Notes under the pieces: generated by a model
The model's database searches: none
What the model was told of the DNA's origin: nothing
The model's input: only the letters and a program-made list of their open reading frames with translations
Program-made: the position numbers and the translations under genes
In this document: piece by piece, positions 10,617 through 20,358 of the stretch
Layout of the letters: each line of letters begins with the position of its first letter
Position numbering within the stretch: the stretch's first letter is position 1
Assembly (NCBI GenBank): GCA_021805205.1
Contig: JAJZFV010000002.1
Span: 186,001-250,000 of the forward strand
DNA from: Actinomycetes bacterium
Lineage (GTDB): Bacteria; Actinomycetota; Acidimicrobiia; Acidimicrobiales; Acidimicrobiaceae
Direction of reading: 5' to 3'
Length of the DNA stretch: 64,000 bases

Positions 10617-11318
10617 GTGTCGAATACCAGCGCTCAATCCAAACGAGTATATCTATTCGACATAGATGGCACTTTGCTCATCTCCGATGGAGCTGGATCG
10701 TCCTCATGGACCCTAGCCTTCGAGGAGCTGTACCAGATCTCAGCCGACATCTTTCAGTACACCGACACTGGTATGACTGATCAAGCTATCGCCAAACACA
10801 CCTTCGAGGCAACTATGAAGCGAAGTGCTACAGAGGCCGAACTCAAAGAGTTGATTGAGGTAAGACTTCGTCATCTCTGTGATACCATCAACGCGTCGGC
10901 GCACTTTGAAGTACTTGGTGGAGTTGTGGAGCTACTCACCAAGTTGAAGGCGTCGGGGGCTATTCTTGGAGTTGTTACCGGCAACCTCCAGCAAGCAGCA
11001 GAGATGAAGCTAGAGAAGGCAAAGTTATCCGACTTCTTTACCTTTGGCGGATACGGCTCAGACGCATTTGAGCGTGTTGACCTAACTCAAGTGGCGATAG
11101 ATCGCTGTCGCCAAATTCACGGATCAGATCTACCTTTAGACGACTTCGTCGCCATAGGGGATACCCCAAATGACGTAAAGGCGGCCCATGGTTGTCATAT
11201 ACAATGCGTTGGAGTAGGAACACACAAGTACAAACGAGAAGAGTTGGCGGCTGCAGGTGCCGACTTCGCCATCGACGATCTAAGATATGGCCTTCCGATG
11301 TTTGGAATTGACCTTTAG
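10617..11318 (+). CDS. HAD-family hydrolase (phosphoglycolate phosphatase-like)
   Basis: VYLFDIDGTLLISDGAG (motif I), GVVTGN (motif II), FVAIGDTPNDVKAAHG (motif IV); GTG start at 10617 just after the gnd stop. Confidence 0.9.
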   Translation: MSNTSAQSKRVYLFDIDGTLLISDGAGSSSWTLAFEELYQISADIFQYTDTGMTDQAIAKHTFEATMKRSATEAELKELIEVRLRHLCDTINASAHFEVLGGVVELLTKLKASGAILGVVTGNLQQAAEMKLEKAKLSDFFTFGGYGSDAFERVDLTQVAIDRCRQIHGSDLPLDDFVAIGDTPNDVKAAHGCHIQCVGVGTHKYKREELAAAGADFAIDDLRYGLPMFGIDL

Positions 11319-11343
11319 AGATAGTTTGAGCAAAGGGGATCAG

Positions 11344-12228
11344 TTGCAAAGCGAATTACTTGGAGTTGACATCGGAGGAACCCATTTTCGAATGGGTTTC
11401 GTCTCTAATGACGGCGGCGTCATAGGGCACAAATCCCTACCGACTCCATCTTTTTCAACTTCATTCGATGCCTTTGTCGATCTGCGTCAGCTGATCGATC
11501 CCGACCACCAAGCCAAGAGGCTGGTGGTGGGCGTTCCCGGAGTCGTCGACTACAAGGAGCAGCGCCTCATCTATGCTCCTAATATTCCACAGAACTTCGT
11601 GCCAGAGTTGAACTCCAAGGCAATAAGTGAAAACCTCCAAGTTGAGACCCTTATCGTAAATGATGCAGACCTAGCCGCTATCGGAGAGGCAAACTTTGGG
11701 GCGGGACGCGGCAGCGAATCGATGGCCTACATTACCATCTCAACTGGCGTAGGTGCCGCTGTCGTCGTAGACAAACACCTCCTTCGCTCACGCCACTCTA
11801 TAGCCGAGCTCGGCCATAGTTTTATCGATGCCTTGTCCGCAACCGTCGATGGCGTCGGCTCGGTGGAGCTTATGGCGAGCGGAACCGCTCTGGGCATGAT
11901 CGCCAAAGAGGAGGGAGTAGCCCTACCAAATGCAGAGATCGTAAAGAGAGCTACGGCCGGCGATATCGAATGTGCCCGCCTTGTCGAGCGACTCGCCCAC
12001 AACGCTGCGGTCTCGATGGCAAATATGGTTCACCTCTTCTCGGTCGATACGATCGTCCTAGGCGGAGGAGTTTCGCTCTCAGGCGACTATTTCTTCAACC
12101 TTGCAGTCGAAGGCTTCAACCGACTCTGCCCTCCATACTTTTCGGTTGAAGTCAAGCGTGCTGAACTTGGCGACGAAGCGGGGCTATCGGGCGCTGGTGC
12201 GGCATTTGACGCCTTCGAGATGAATTAG
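11344..12228 (+). CDS. ROK-family sugar kinase (glucokinase/fructokinase-like)
   Basis: LLGVDIGGTHFRMGFV, VNDADLAAIGEANFGAGRG, ITISTGVGAAVVVDKHLL. Confidence 0.9.
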   Translation: MQSELLGVDIGGTHFRMGFVSNDGGVIGHKSLPTPSFSTSFDAFVDLRQLIDPDHQAKRLVVGVPGVVDYKEQRLIYAPNIPQNFVPELNSKAISENLQVETLIVNDADLAAIGEANFGAGRGSESMAYITISTGVGAAVVVDKHLLRSRHSIAELGHSFIDALSATVDGVGSVELMASGTALGMIAKEEGVALPNAEIVKRATAGDIECARLVERLAHNAAVSMANMVHLFSVDTIVLGGGVSLSGDYFFNLAVEGFNRLCPPYFSVEVKRAELGDEAGLSGAGAAFDAFEMN

Positions 12229-12511
12229 TCGACAGAGCCTTATTCGATGACTTTGGGGAAAACTCAAGTTCAAAATAAAAAGGGCGCCTTGGTCATCGCT
12301 TTTACGCTCTTCATACCGGTAACGCTTTTCTCGCCCCTCAATTTCGCTTGCGGCGCGGCCAACTAGATATAGCCAAGTTTTAGTAACGTTGCTTTGTCCA
12401 AGGCTATCGTTGAAGTCGAGTACCAACCTCCAAGTGCGACTACTTGCAACGAATAAAAAGAAGAAAGCACAGTGGCTAACTTCACCTAACTGCAACTTGC
12501 CAAGCCAACGA

Positions 12512-12922
12512 TCAGCTCTCTTTCGATCCTTTAATGTTTGCGGCAAAGTCCTCAATAGCCCGAAAGAGAGGAAGTCGTGATGACTCTAGCCGATACCAGA
12601 TCCACCTACCCCGTCTCTCAGAGGTCAACCAACCCGCATGAACAAGGGTCGTGAGGTGGTGGCTAACTGTGGATTGAGATCGTCCAACGCTTGCAACTAA
12701 GGCACAAGCGCAGAGGGGCTCGGGATAGGCATCGGCGTAGTGGGCAAGGAGTTTCAACCGTATCGGATCTGAGGTAGCAGCTAGCACTTCAGCTATCTCT
12801 TTTGAATATCTCGATACTTGGTTCGCCGATGTTCCAACCTCCCCAAAGTCGCAACGCTGCGAAGTAGCATCCACCTCCACTGGTACCTTCGGTTCTCGCA
12901 CGATCTCTGAGTCTAAAAGCAC
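12512..12922 (-). CDS. arsR: ArsR-family transcriptional regulator
   Basis: LAATSDPIRLKLLAHYAD...PLCACALVASVGRSQSTVSHHLTTLVHAGWLTSERRGRWIWYRL wHTH; divergent from aquaporin-arsC. Confidence 0.9.
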   Translation of the reverse strand: MLLDSEIVREPKVPVEVDATSQRCDFGEVGTSANQVSRYSKEIAEVLAATSDPIRLKLLAHYADAYPEPLCACALVASVGRSQSTVSHHLTTLVHAGWLTSERRGRWIWYRLESSRLPLFRAIEDFAANIKGSKES

Positions 12923-12937
12923 AAACTAAGTTGATTG

Positions 12938-12961
12938 TCATATCGATCAATATCGATATGA
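12938..12961. promoter_or_regulatory. Palindromic operator, probable ArsR site
   Basis: tcatatcgat-caat-atcgatatga: perfect 10-bp arms, 4-bp spacer, in the divergent arsR/aquaporin promoter region. Confidence 0.75.
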
Positions 12962-12970
12962 TATTTACCC

Positions 12971-13672
12971 ATGGAGCGCGAAGGAAATTTAACTGCTTTC
13001 GAGACAAGGGTCACACAGCGGCGGCTGATAAGCGAATTTACAGGAACGGCGATCCTTCTCTTAGCCGTAGTCGGATCTGGCATTCAAGCTACCCTCCTTT
13101 CACCGCACGACGTGGGCTTAGAGTTACTGGAAAACGCGCTTGCTACAGCTGCGATTCTTCTCTTTATAATTACAATCTTCGCCAAGGAGTCTGGGGCTCA
13201 CTTCAATCCGCTAGTTACAGCCTTGGCAGCATTTAAAGGTCAGCTCACTTGGGAACAGGCCACAGTTCAGATGATCGCCCAATTTGCGGGGGCAATTGTC
13301 GGGACCCTCGCAGCAAATTCAATCTTTGGCGTTCCAAATATCGCTTTTTCGAGCCATATTCGCCAATCCTCTGATCACTTTTTCTCCGAGGTAATAGCTA
13401 CCTTTCTCCTCATAATGGTCATCGAGCTTTCTGGAAAGACATACGATGCAAAAGCGACTCCTGCTCTCATAGCCGCACTCATTGGCGCTGCCTACTTCTT
13501 CACCTCCTCTACCTCATTTGCCAATCCCGCCGCGACAATTGGAAGGATGTTTACTACTTCTTTTGCGGGAATTAGTCCCTCATCCACCATCTCTTTCATC
13601 GCGGCTCAAATAATTGGTACTGCAGGCGCATACATGTTTTCAAAACTCTTTATGAGCAAAGGGCAAATTTAA
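12971..13672 (+). CDS. MIP/aquaporin-family channel (AqpS-like, probable arsenite conduit)
   Basis: Two half-helix motifs HFNPLVT and FANPAAT; six-TM pattern; lies between arsR and arsC. Confidence 0.88.
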   Translation: MEREGNLTAFETRVTQRRLISEFTGTAILLLAVVGSGIQATLLSPHDVGLELLENALATAAILLFIITIFAKESGAHFNPLVTALAAFKGQLTWEQATVQMIAQFAGAIVGTLAANSIFGVPNIAFSSHIRQSSDHFFSEVIATFLLIMVIELSGKTYDAKATPALIAALIGAAYFFTSSTSFANPAATIGRMFTTSFAGISPSSTISFIAAQIIGTAGAYMFSKLFMSKGQI

Positions 13673-13674
13673 AA

Positions 13675-14082
13675 ATGGATAAAAAAGAGGTTCTCTTCGT
13701 CTGCGTTCACAACGCTGGAAGATCTCAGATGGCCGCCGGCCTTATGAGGGAGTTGGCCAGCGACCTCGTAGATGTAAAGGCTGCTGGAAGCGAACCGGCT
13801 GAAACGTTAAATCCAGCGGTCGTCGCCGCTATGGCGGAGATTGGGATCGACATCTCGCAGCAAGTACCCCGCAAACTCACCTTCGATGACGCCAAGGCGA
13901 CTGACGTAGCCATCACCATGGGTTGTGGAGATGCCTGCCCTGTCTTCCCCGGGAAAACCTATCTCGACTGGCAACTTGATGATCCGGCCGGAAAGTCAAT
14001 TGAAGATGTTCGCAAGATCCGCGATCAAATAAAGAACTTGGTCGAAGAACTCGCAGAGCAAATAAGAAGCGGCAAGATATAA
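13675..14082 (+). CDS. arsC: Arsenate reductase, LMW-PTP type
   Basis: LFVCVHNAGRSQMAAGLM (CX5R P-loop), GCGDACPVFPGKTYLDWQLDDPAG. Confidence 0.95.
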   Translation: MDKKEVLFVCVHNAGRSQMAAGLMRELASDLVDVKAAGSEPAETLNPAVVAAMAEIGIDISQQVPRKLTFDDAKATDVAITMGCGDACPVFPGKTYLDWQLDDPAGKSIEDVRKIRDQIKNLVEELAEQIRSGKI

Positions 14083-14110
14083 CAAACTTCTTCGTGTTGT
14101 CGATTCAGAT

Positions 14111-15316
14111 GTGCGCAGATTGGGGCTCACCATCGCTAAATTGAAGACCATGCGGAGCAGGCAACGGTATCTTTCTTCACGACTTCAAGGCTTTGGAACG
14201 ACCATATTTGCAACTATGTCTCAGTTGGCGATCGAGACCAACTCGGTCAACCTTGGGCAAGGGTTTCCCGACTATGATGGTCCGGAGCTAATCGCAGAGG
14301 CTGCGATTGCAGCCATTAGAAGCGGCCTAAACCAGTATCCACCTGGACCAGGGATTGAACCACTCCGAAGGGCAGTAGCACTTCATAATCAAGAGCACTA
14401 CGGTGTTATCTACGATCCAACTACAGAGGTTTTGATAACCGCCGGTGCAACTGAGGCCCTGGCATCTACATTGATATCACTCCTCGAAGTCGGAGACGAA
14501 GTGGTGGTCTTCGAGCCCTGCTACGACTCATACGTTGCATCTATTGCCATGGCTGGAGCTCGAGCGGTCCCAATCCGCCTCAACGGTCCGAATTGGGACT
14601 TCGACTTTGAAAAACTTAGATCATCGATAGGACCTCGAACCAGAGCTATCCTGGTAAATACTCCTCACAATCCGACTGGCAAGGTCTTTGACTTTGAAGA
14701 GCTGAGCGAGATCGCAAGGTTAGCGATCGAAAACGACCTCCTTGTCATTACCGACGAGGTCTACGAACACTTAGTCTTTGAAGGAACACACCACTATTTA
14801 GCGTCATTCGACGGCATGCGTGAGCGGACGATCTCAATCTCATCTGCAGCTAAAACATTCTCCTTCACCGGCTGGAAGATCGGTTGGGTCGTTGCACAAC
14901 CAGAACTAATTGCTGCGATTAGAACTTCAAAGCAATTTCTTACATACGTAAATGGCGCCCCATTTCAGCACGCTATCGCCAAAGGGCTCGAACCAGAGCT
15001 CGACCTCACTAGAGAGGCGAAATTGGCGCTAGGTCCCTCGAGGGACCTACTTATCGGTGCTCTGGATCAACTGGAGCTAAATCCTATGCCAACTGCTGGC
15101 ACCTACTTTGTCAACTGCGACATCTCATCGGTCACAAAGGAAGATGCCCTCACCTTTTGCATGCGCATGGCAAATGAGGCCGGCGTGGTAGCGATACCGA
15201 GCTCCGTCTTCTACCTCGACCGCGAAGGCAGCGAACACTACGTTCGCTTCGCATTCTGCAAGAGAACTTCGGTCATTGACGAAGCGGTCTCTCGCCTCGA
15301 ATCTTGGTTAGATTGA
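14111..15316 (+). CDS. Class I/II pyridoxal-phosphate aminotransferase
   Basis: VNLGQGFPDYDGPELI, LVNTPHNPTGKVF, ISISSAAKTFSFTGWKIGW (PLP lysine). Confidence 0.93.
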   Translation: MRRLGLTIAKLKTMRSRQRYLSSRLQGFGTTIFATMSQLAIETNSVNLGQGFPDYDGPELIAEAAIAAIRSGLNQYPPGPGIEPLRRAVALHNQEHYGVIYDPTTEVLITAGATEALASTLISLLEVGDEVVVFEPCYDSYVASIAMAGARAVPIRLNGPNWDFDFEKLRSSIGPRTRAILVNTPHNPTGKVFDFEELSEIARLAIENDLLVITDEVYEHLVFEGTHHYLASFDGMRERTISISSAAKTFSFTGWKIGWVVAQPELIAAIRTSKQFLTYVNGAPFQHAIAKGLEPELDLTREAKLALGPSRDLLIGALDQLELNPMPTAGTYFVNCDISSVTKEDALTFCMRMANEAGVVAIPSSVFYLDREGSEHYVRFAFCKRTSVIDEAVSRLESWLD

Positions 15317-16128
15317 CCGTAGCTTCGACGACCGATTGAGAGAAATAAGGGCAAACCATAGCTCAAGGTAGCAGATCCTCTACAAATTCGAGATGATAGA
15401 TAATCCTTTGACTTTTTTGCTGGTAGATAGATCGTCTCGAGACCAATAGATCCGCGTCATAAAGATCCAACAAAAACAGAGATACCTAAAGGCGATCTAC
15501 CCCTGACGAGATCGAGTGCCAGGGTTGGCGAAGCACAATCCTTTCAGTAAAACTCGATGCCGCTTCAACTCCAGATCAACGTTTATATCTTTACATTCTG
15601 CCGCTAGGTGACAGAGCAGTTCTAAGCGAGATAAAATCAATTAGTTACCGCTGCATTGATTATTCGAAAAAACATTTGACGACAATTAAGAATGTAATCC
15701 TTACTTTATATTCAGGATTCCTTAAGGTATTTATCAACTTGTCGCCGTGGATAGCGCAATTCACAATCGTATGTACGTCGAAGAATCTAAACTGACAAAA
15801 ACTAGAAAGTCACTTTGTCTCCTGTCAACTTGGCTGTAATCTCAGTAAATGAAACCATTATAAATTCATAAGTTACCTGATCAAGTAGATGTTTCTCTTG
15901 GAGCCACAGCTCCCACCGAAAGTTCCAACCATTAGGTAATTGCGCTTAGCAGATGTAATTATCAAGCAATTCATAAGACCGGCAAAGTTGCTGACTCATC
16001 TATCAAGTGCAGATACTCAATCCATTTGTGGCCTTAGCTCGTCGACGCAAATAACTTTCCTAGCACCTACCTTCAGTAACGATTCATCTAATTTCGCTAT
16101 TGTTTTGCTCAGAGAGGCGGATTTTGAA

Positions 16129-17523
16129 ATGGAAAGTACGACTTTTTTCCCTGACACTTCACAACTTGGAAATGTTAGGAGCAGCTCAGTAGAAGCTAAG
16201 CGCAACACACCTAGACCCCCATCGCGCCTGGCATTCAATGCGATGGTGGCACTACTTGGTCTTGGCCTAGGGGTATTCGTAGCGCTACCAATCGTCGATG
16301 GAACCCAAAGTGAACTACACATCACCGGCGGCCTTGCCATGTTCATCGGATCAGTCACCGGACTAATTGGTACCTACTTAGCCTTGATAATGGTGATTCT
16401 CGCAAGCAGAATGCCCGCTCTTGAACGAATACTAGGTCAAGGCGGAGTTATCCATTGGCACCGTAAGTTGGCTCCGTGGCCAATCTTGCTGATTATTGCC
16501 CATGCCATCTTTCTCACATTGTCATATGCCGAGGCGGCAAAGAGTGGGTTTTTATCCGAAGTTGGCGTCGTAGTCAATACATTTCCTCACCTGGTAAGCG
16601 CGACTATCGGCCTCGGAATTATGGTTCTGATAGGCATAGTATCAGTTCCACAAATTCGCAGAAATATTTCAAGAGAGAACTGGTGGATCCTTCATCTTCT
16701 CATGTACGTCGCCCTAGCGATTTCGTTTGCCCATGAGATCGCCCTAGGACCATCTTTTGTGAAACACCCCCTAACACAAATTGCATGGATTGGGGGGTGG
16801 GTCTTAGCACTGGCACTTATCGTGATATTTCGCATCGGAGTACCAGTAGTTAGATCGCTTCGCTACAAATTACGCGTCGCCGAAGTGCATCCCGAGAGCG
16901 AAGGTGTGGTCTCGATAGTTCTTGAGGGCAAGGGGCTAGAGCGACTAAAGATCTCTGGCGGACAATTCTTCGAGTGGCGATTCTTGACCAAAGGAATGTG
17001 GTGGCAAGCGCACCCATTCACCGTCTCAGCCCTGCCAAAGCCTCCTTTCTTGCGACTGACCGTCAAGGCCCTGGGAGACTTCTCATCGTCTCTCGCACAG
17101 ATCAAAGTTGGAACTTCAGTGGCCATAGAGGGACCCTATGGTTCATTTACAGTGGAGGCATCAAAACGGCCGATGGCTCTTTTGATAGCGGGTGGAATAG
17201 GCGTTACCGCAGTTCGATCACTATTGGAAGAGATCTCCCCCAAGGCTCGCCCGGTGGTTATATTGCGAGCCAACAAAGAGTCCGAACTGGCACTGCTGGA
17301 CGAAATTTCGGAGCTGGTAAAACTTCGCAAAGGGGTAGTTCACAAGTTAATCGGCAGTCGTGAATCGGTAAAATTGACATCAATAATAAAACTTGTACCC
17401 GACATGAAGCGACGCGACGTATTTATCTGCGGTCCTGAGGGCTTTGTAAATCAAGTTGAATCGATCGTAAAGAAGAGCGGCGTCCCCTCCGAGGCCATCC
17501 ACCACGAAGCTTACAGTATCTAG
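16129..17523 (+). CDS. Ferric reductase-like transmembrane / FAD-NAD(P)H oxidoreductase
   Basis: Multi-TM heme-domain region (HWHRKLAPWPILLIIAHAIFL, WWILHLLMYVALAISFAHEIAL), FAD-binding QFFEWRF...HPFTVSA, NAD-binding LLIAGGIGVTAVRSLLEE. RBS gaggcgg favours ATG 16129 over track start 15940. Confidence 0.88.
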   Translation: MESTTFFPDTSQLGNVRSSSVEAKRNTPRPPSRLAFNAMVALLGLGLGVFVALPIVDGTQSELHITGGLAMFIGSVTGLIGTYLALIMVILASRMPALERILGQGGVIHWHRKLAPWPILLIIAHAIFLTLSYAEAAKSGFLSEVGVVVNTFPHLVSATIGLGIMVLIGIVSVPQIRRNISRENWWILHLLMYVALAISFAHEIALGPSFVKHPLTQIAWIGGWVLALALIVIFRIGVPVVRSLRYKLRVAEVHPESEGVVSIVLEGKGLERLKISGGQFFEWRFLTKGMWWQAHPFTVSALPKPPFLRLTVKALGDFSSSLAQIKVGTSVAIEGPYGSFTVEASKRPMALLIAGGIGVTAVRSLLEEISPKARPVVILRANKESELALLDEISELVKLRKGVVHKLIGSRESVKLTSIIKLVPDMKRRDVFICGPEGFVNQVESIVKKSGVPSEAIHHEAYSI

Positions 17524-17539
17524 TTAGGAATATAACCAA

Positions 17540-18112
17540 GTGAAACCGTCCTTAATGCTAATAGGCGCTGCCACAGTCGGCTTTGTTGGAGTGATCGTGA
17601 TTCACGGGCCAGCGGCATCTCCTCAATCCACCTCCTTAGTAAAGTCGAGCGCACCGACTCAATCTGCGACCGCTACAACCGCGTCGACTAGCCCTGGATC
17701 GACCACGACTACGGCGGCTTCGGCCAGCTCCGCCTCAACTACGACGACCGTAGCACCGGCAAATTCGCAGTCGACCACCACGACTGTTGTCAATCCCACT
17801 ACATCCACTACCACTGCACCAAAGTCAATTTCAAATGCAACGATGATCGGCTCTTTGGAAAACTACGGATACGGGCAGATGGCTGTGAAAGTAACGATCG
17901 CGAATAACAAAATTACCGATGTGAGCGTAACTTCACTTCAGACCGCTGAATCCTACTCATTGCAGTTAGAGCAGCAGGTAGTTCCAATCTTGAAGTCTGA
18001 GGTTCTCAAGGCTCAGAGTGCACAGATCATGGGGATCACCGGCGCCACCTATACCAGCGAGGCATATGCATACTCGCTCCAAAGCGCCTTGACCAAACTC
18101 AACTTCAAGTGA
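17540..18112 (+). CDS. Secreted FMN-binding domain protein
   Basis: N-terminal hydrophobic signal, Ser/Thr-rich linker, then FMN_bind-like domain ending SAQIMGITGATYTSEAYAYSLQSAL (candidate flavinylation motif). Confidence 0.85.
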   Translation: MKPSLMLIGAATVGFVGVIVIHGPAASPQSTSLVKSSAPTQSATATTASTSPGSTTTTAASASSASTTTTVAPANSQSTTTTVVNPTTSTTTAPKSISNATMIGSLENYGYGQMAVKVTIANNKITDVSVTSLQTAESYSLQLEQQVVPILKSEVLKAQSAQIMGITGATYTSEAYAYSLQSALTKLNFK

Positions 18113-18849
18113 TCTCCCACGTTCACCATGCAATGGGAACCGCCTTTTCTTTCGTGATCGCCGACGACAATACCCCTGGATCAAAGATTGAAAAAGCGCT
18201 TGCGATGGCGTGCTCCGAGATCGACTCCCTCGACAATAGATTTAGCCCATGGAAAAGCGAGAGTGAGCTAAGTCGCTACAACCGTGGAGAGGTGAAACTT
18301 CCCTCCCCACTCTTTATAGAAGTAGTCGAAGAGTGCGAAAGGGCAAAAGCGTTGACTGCTGGCTTCTTTGATCCATGGGCATTGGGAGTAAAGTTCAATC
18401 CGACTGGAATAGTCAAAGGTTGGTCAGCCAAACGCGCCCTCTCGATCCTTATTGAAGCTGGGATTGAGGGTGGAGTCGTTAACGCCGGAGGCGACATCTG
18501 CGTAATTCCTGGCCGTTCTTACTTGATCGGGGTCCAGGACCCATTCAATTCGGGAGAGATGTTAGGCGCAGTAGAGGTTACAGATGCGGTAGCAACCTCT
18601 GGAAGCTATGAACGCGGCGACCATATCGTCAACGTAAAAGGTGGCACCATAACGACGATAGCCGCAACGATAATGGGCCAAGACTTGACCCTCTTAGATG
18701 CGTTCGCAACTGCTCTAATAGCAGGCGGTAGCGAAGTTCTAACTTTAGTATCTAAGTTGAACGAACTAGCTGCGATGATAGTAAAAAACGATGGATCGAT
18801 GCTTGCAACATCCAACTTTTCGTTCTCAAAGGGCGCCGAAGCTCCCTGA
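18109..18849 (+). CDS. apbE: FAD:protein FMN transferase (ApbE family)
   Basis: MGTAFSFVI, EIDSLDNRFSPWKSESELSRYN, FDPWALG, VNAGGDI, VATSGSYERGDHIVN; stop/start overlap with the FMN-binding gene. Confidence 0.92.
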   Translation: MISHVHHAMGTAFSFVIADDNTPGSKIEKALAMACSEIDSLDNRFSPWKSESELSRYNRGEVKLPSPLFIEVVEECERAKALTAGFFDPWALGVKFNPTGIVKGWSAKRALSILIEAGIEGGVVNAGGDICVIPGRSYLIGVQDPFNSGEMLGAVEVTDAVATSGSYERGDHIVNVKGGTITTIAATIMGQDLTLLDAFATALIAGGSEVLTLVSKLNELAAMIVKNDGSMLATSNFSFSKGAEAP

Positions 18850-19420
18850 ATAGCAAAGACCAATTGTCGATATTCATTGGCATCTTCACCTAGTTAGCCA
18901 CGCAATCCCTAGGTGAGTTACCTTGAGTCATCGACAAATCTGACGCTAGTAAGACCACACGAGATACCTAACTTCTCTAGCTTCAGATTAATAATCAGAT
19001 CAATAAAAATTTACGAGGCGAAGTCGTCGATGCCAGAGTCGGCGGGCTGCCTCTGATCAGAGCAAATCTTTCGCTGTGCGGGATTGATAATTATGTCTAC
19101 TCCATCGTCAAGTCGGCGGCTCTACCGTTTCGAATTGACCAGCCCTATCTCAGTGACGACGTAATCATCTAGGTGTGTAGTCGATTTGCCACTGCTTGAG
19201 AGTTACCGTCGAAGTGGCAACTTCAAAGCTCATCAACGGCGAAAGTCGATAGAGATCGCAGGATTAGAAGTGATTGCTGCAAATACGACCGGCAGTTTCT
19301 GTAGGCGTCGCAATAGGTTGGCTTTTATAATTATTGCTCAGATTCGTATTTCAATAGCGTTGGTCGTGCTAACAGCGCATTCAAAGGCAGCAAACGACCC
19401 AGACTGGATGACCACAACCT

Positions 19421-20020
19421 TTGGATATTAAATTCTTTACGCAGGTCTTTGTGACCCTCTTGGTAATCATGGATCCCCTCGGGAACGTTCCCATATTTCT
19501 ATCTCTCACTAAGAACGTAGCTCCCAAAGCTCAACGCCATCTTGCACTCCAAGCGGTCCTCGTTGCAGGTGCGGTAATCGGTTCCTTCGCCCTTTTTGGC
19601 CAAGAGATCCTCTCTTACTTAGGGATTTCGATTCCTGCGCTGCAGGGCTCTGGCGGCCTCCTGCTTCTATTGGTATCACTAAAACTACTAACTGGTGGTA
19701 GCGAGGAGCACGCTCAGGTAGACGATGTCTCGGTAGCCCTAGTGCCCCTAGGTACACCACTCATTGCAGGTCCTGGTGCAATAGCTGCGACAATCGTCTT
19801 CGCCAAACAATCACACACCTTTGATAGATACACTGCCATAGCGGCTGCACTTGCCCTTGTACTTATTCTTCTATGGGTAACCCTCAGGTACTCACTAGCC
19901 TTGATACGCCTTCTCAAAGAGGGCGGAATAACATTGCTAACCCGAGTCTTTGGGCTATTACTAGCAGCAATTTCAGTTCAACTCATAGCCCAAGCAGTGC
20001 AAGGATTTGTCAAGGGTTAG
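19421..20020 (+). CDS. MarC-family integral membrane protein
   Basis: VFVTLLVIMDPLGNVPIFLSLTK and PLGTPLIAGPGAIAATIVFA; TTG start. Confidence 0.9.
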   Translation: MDIKFFTQVFVTLLVIMDPLGNVPIFLSLTKNVAPKAQRHLALQAVLVAGAVIGSFALFGQEILSYLGISIPALQGSGGLLLLLVSLKLLTGGSEEHAQVDDVSVALVPLGTPLIAGPGAIAATIVFAKQSHTFDRYTAIAAALALVLILLWVTLRYSLALIRLLKEGGITLLTRVFGLLLAAISVQLIAQAVQGFVKG

Positions 20021-20311
20021 GCAAATGTGCGCCCATACTTCTGGCATCTGGCGATAGCTAGAGATCAGAGTTGGTTGGAGTCGGCGAGGTGGATTGCACT
20101 GTGCAATCTTTCTACCATAGCAAATAAGTAGAAGCTCTGCACTCTGTCAATTTGCAAGGACAATCGGGGTAGAACCACTGCACTATCATCGACAATTGAT
20201 ATTTTGTTCCGAGAGCTCCTCAACCCCAAATAGTGCCACATCACTACGATTTCGAATCATCCATTTTATAGAAGGTTCGAAGGTGGTGGCCGCTACGGTT
20301 GTGGTAGCAAA

Positions 20312-20345
20312 AGAAGAGAGCTAGGCCATCGCCTAGCTCTCTTCT
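20312..20345 (-). terminator. Rho-independent-like terminator downstream of asd
   Basis: agaagagagctaggc-catc-gcctagctctcttct: perfect 15-bp arms, 4-nt loop, T-rich tract on the minus strand. Confidence 0.85.
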
Positions 20346-20358
20346 AACTATCTCGTCA

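Noticed and set aside
19186-19431. 81-aa plus ORF upstream of marC
   Set aside because: No recognisable family or ribosome-binding site, overlaps the marC start; not supported.
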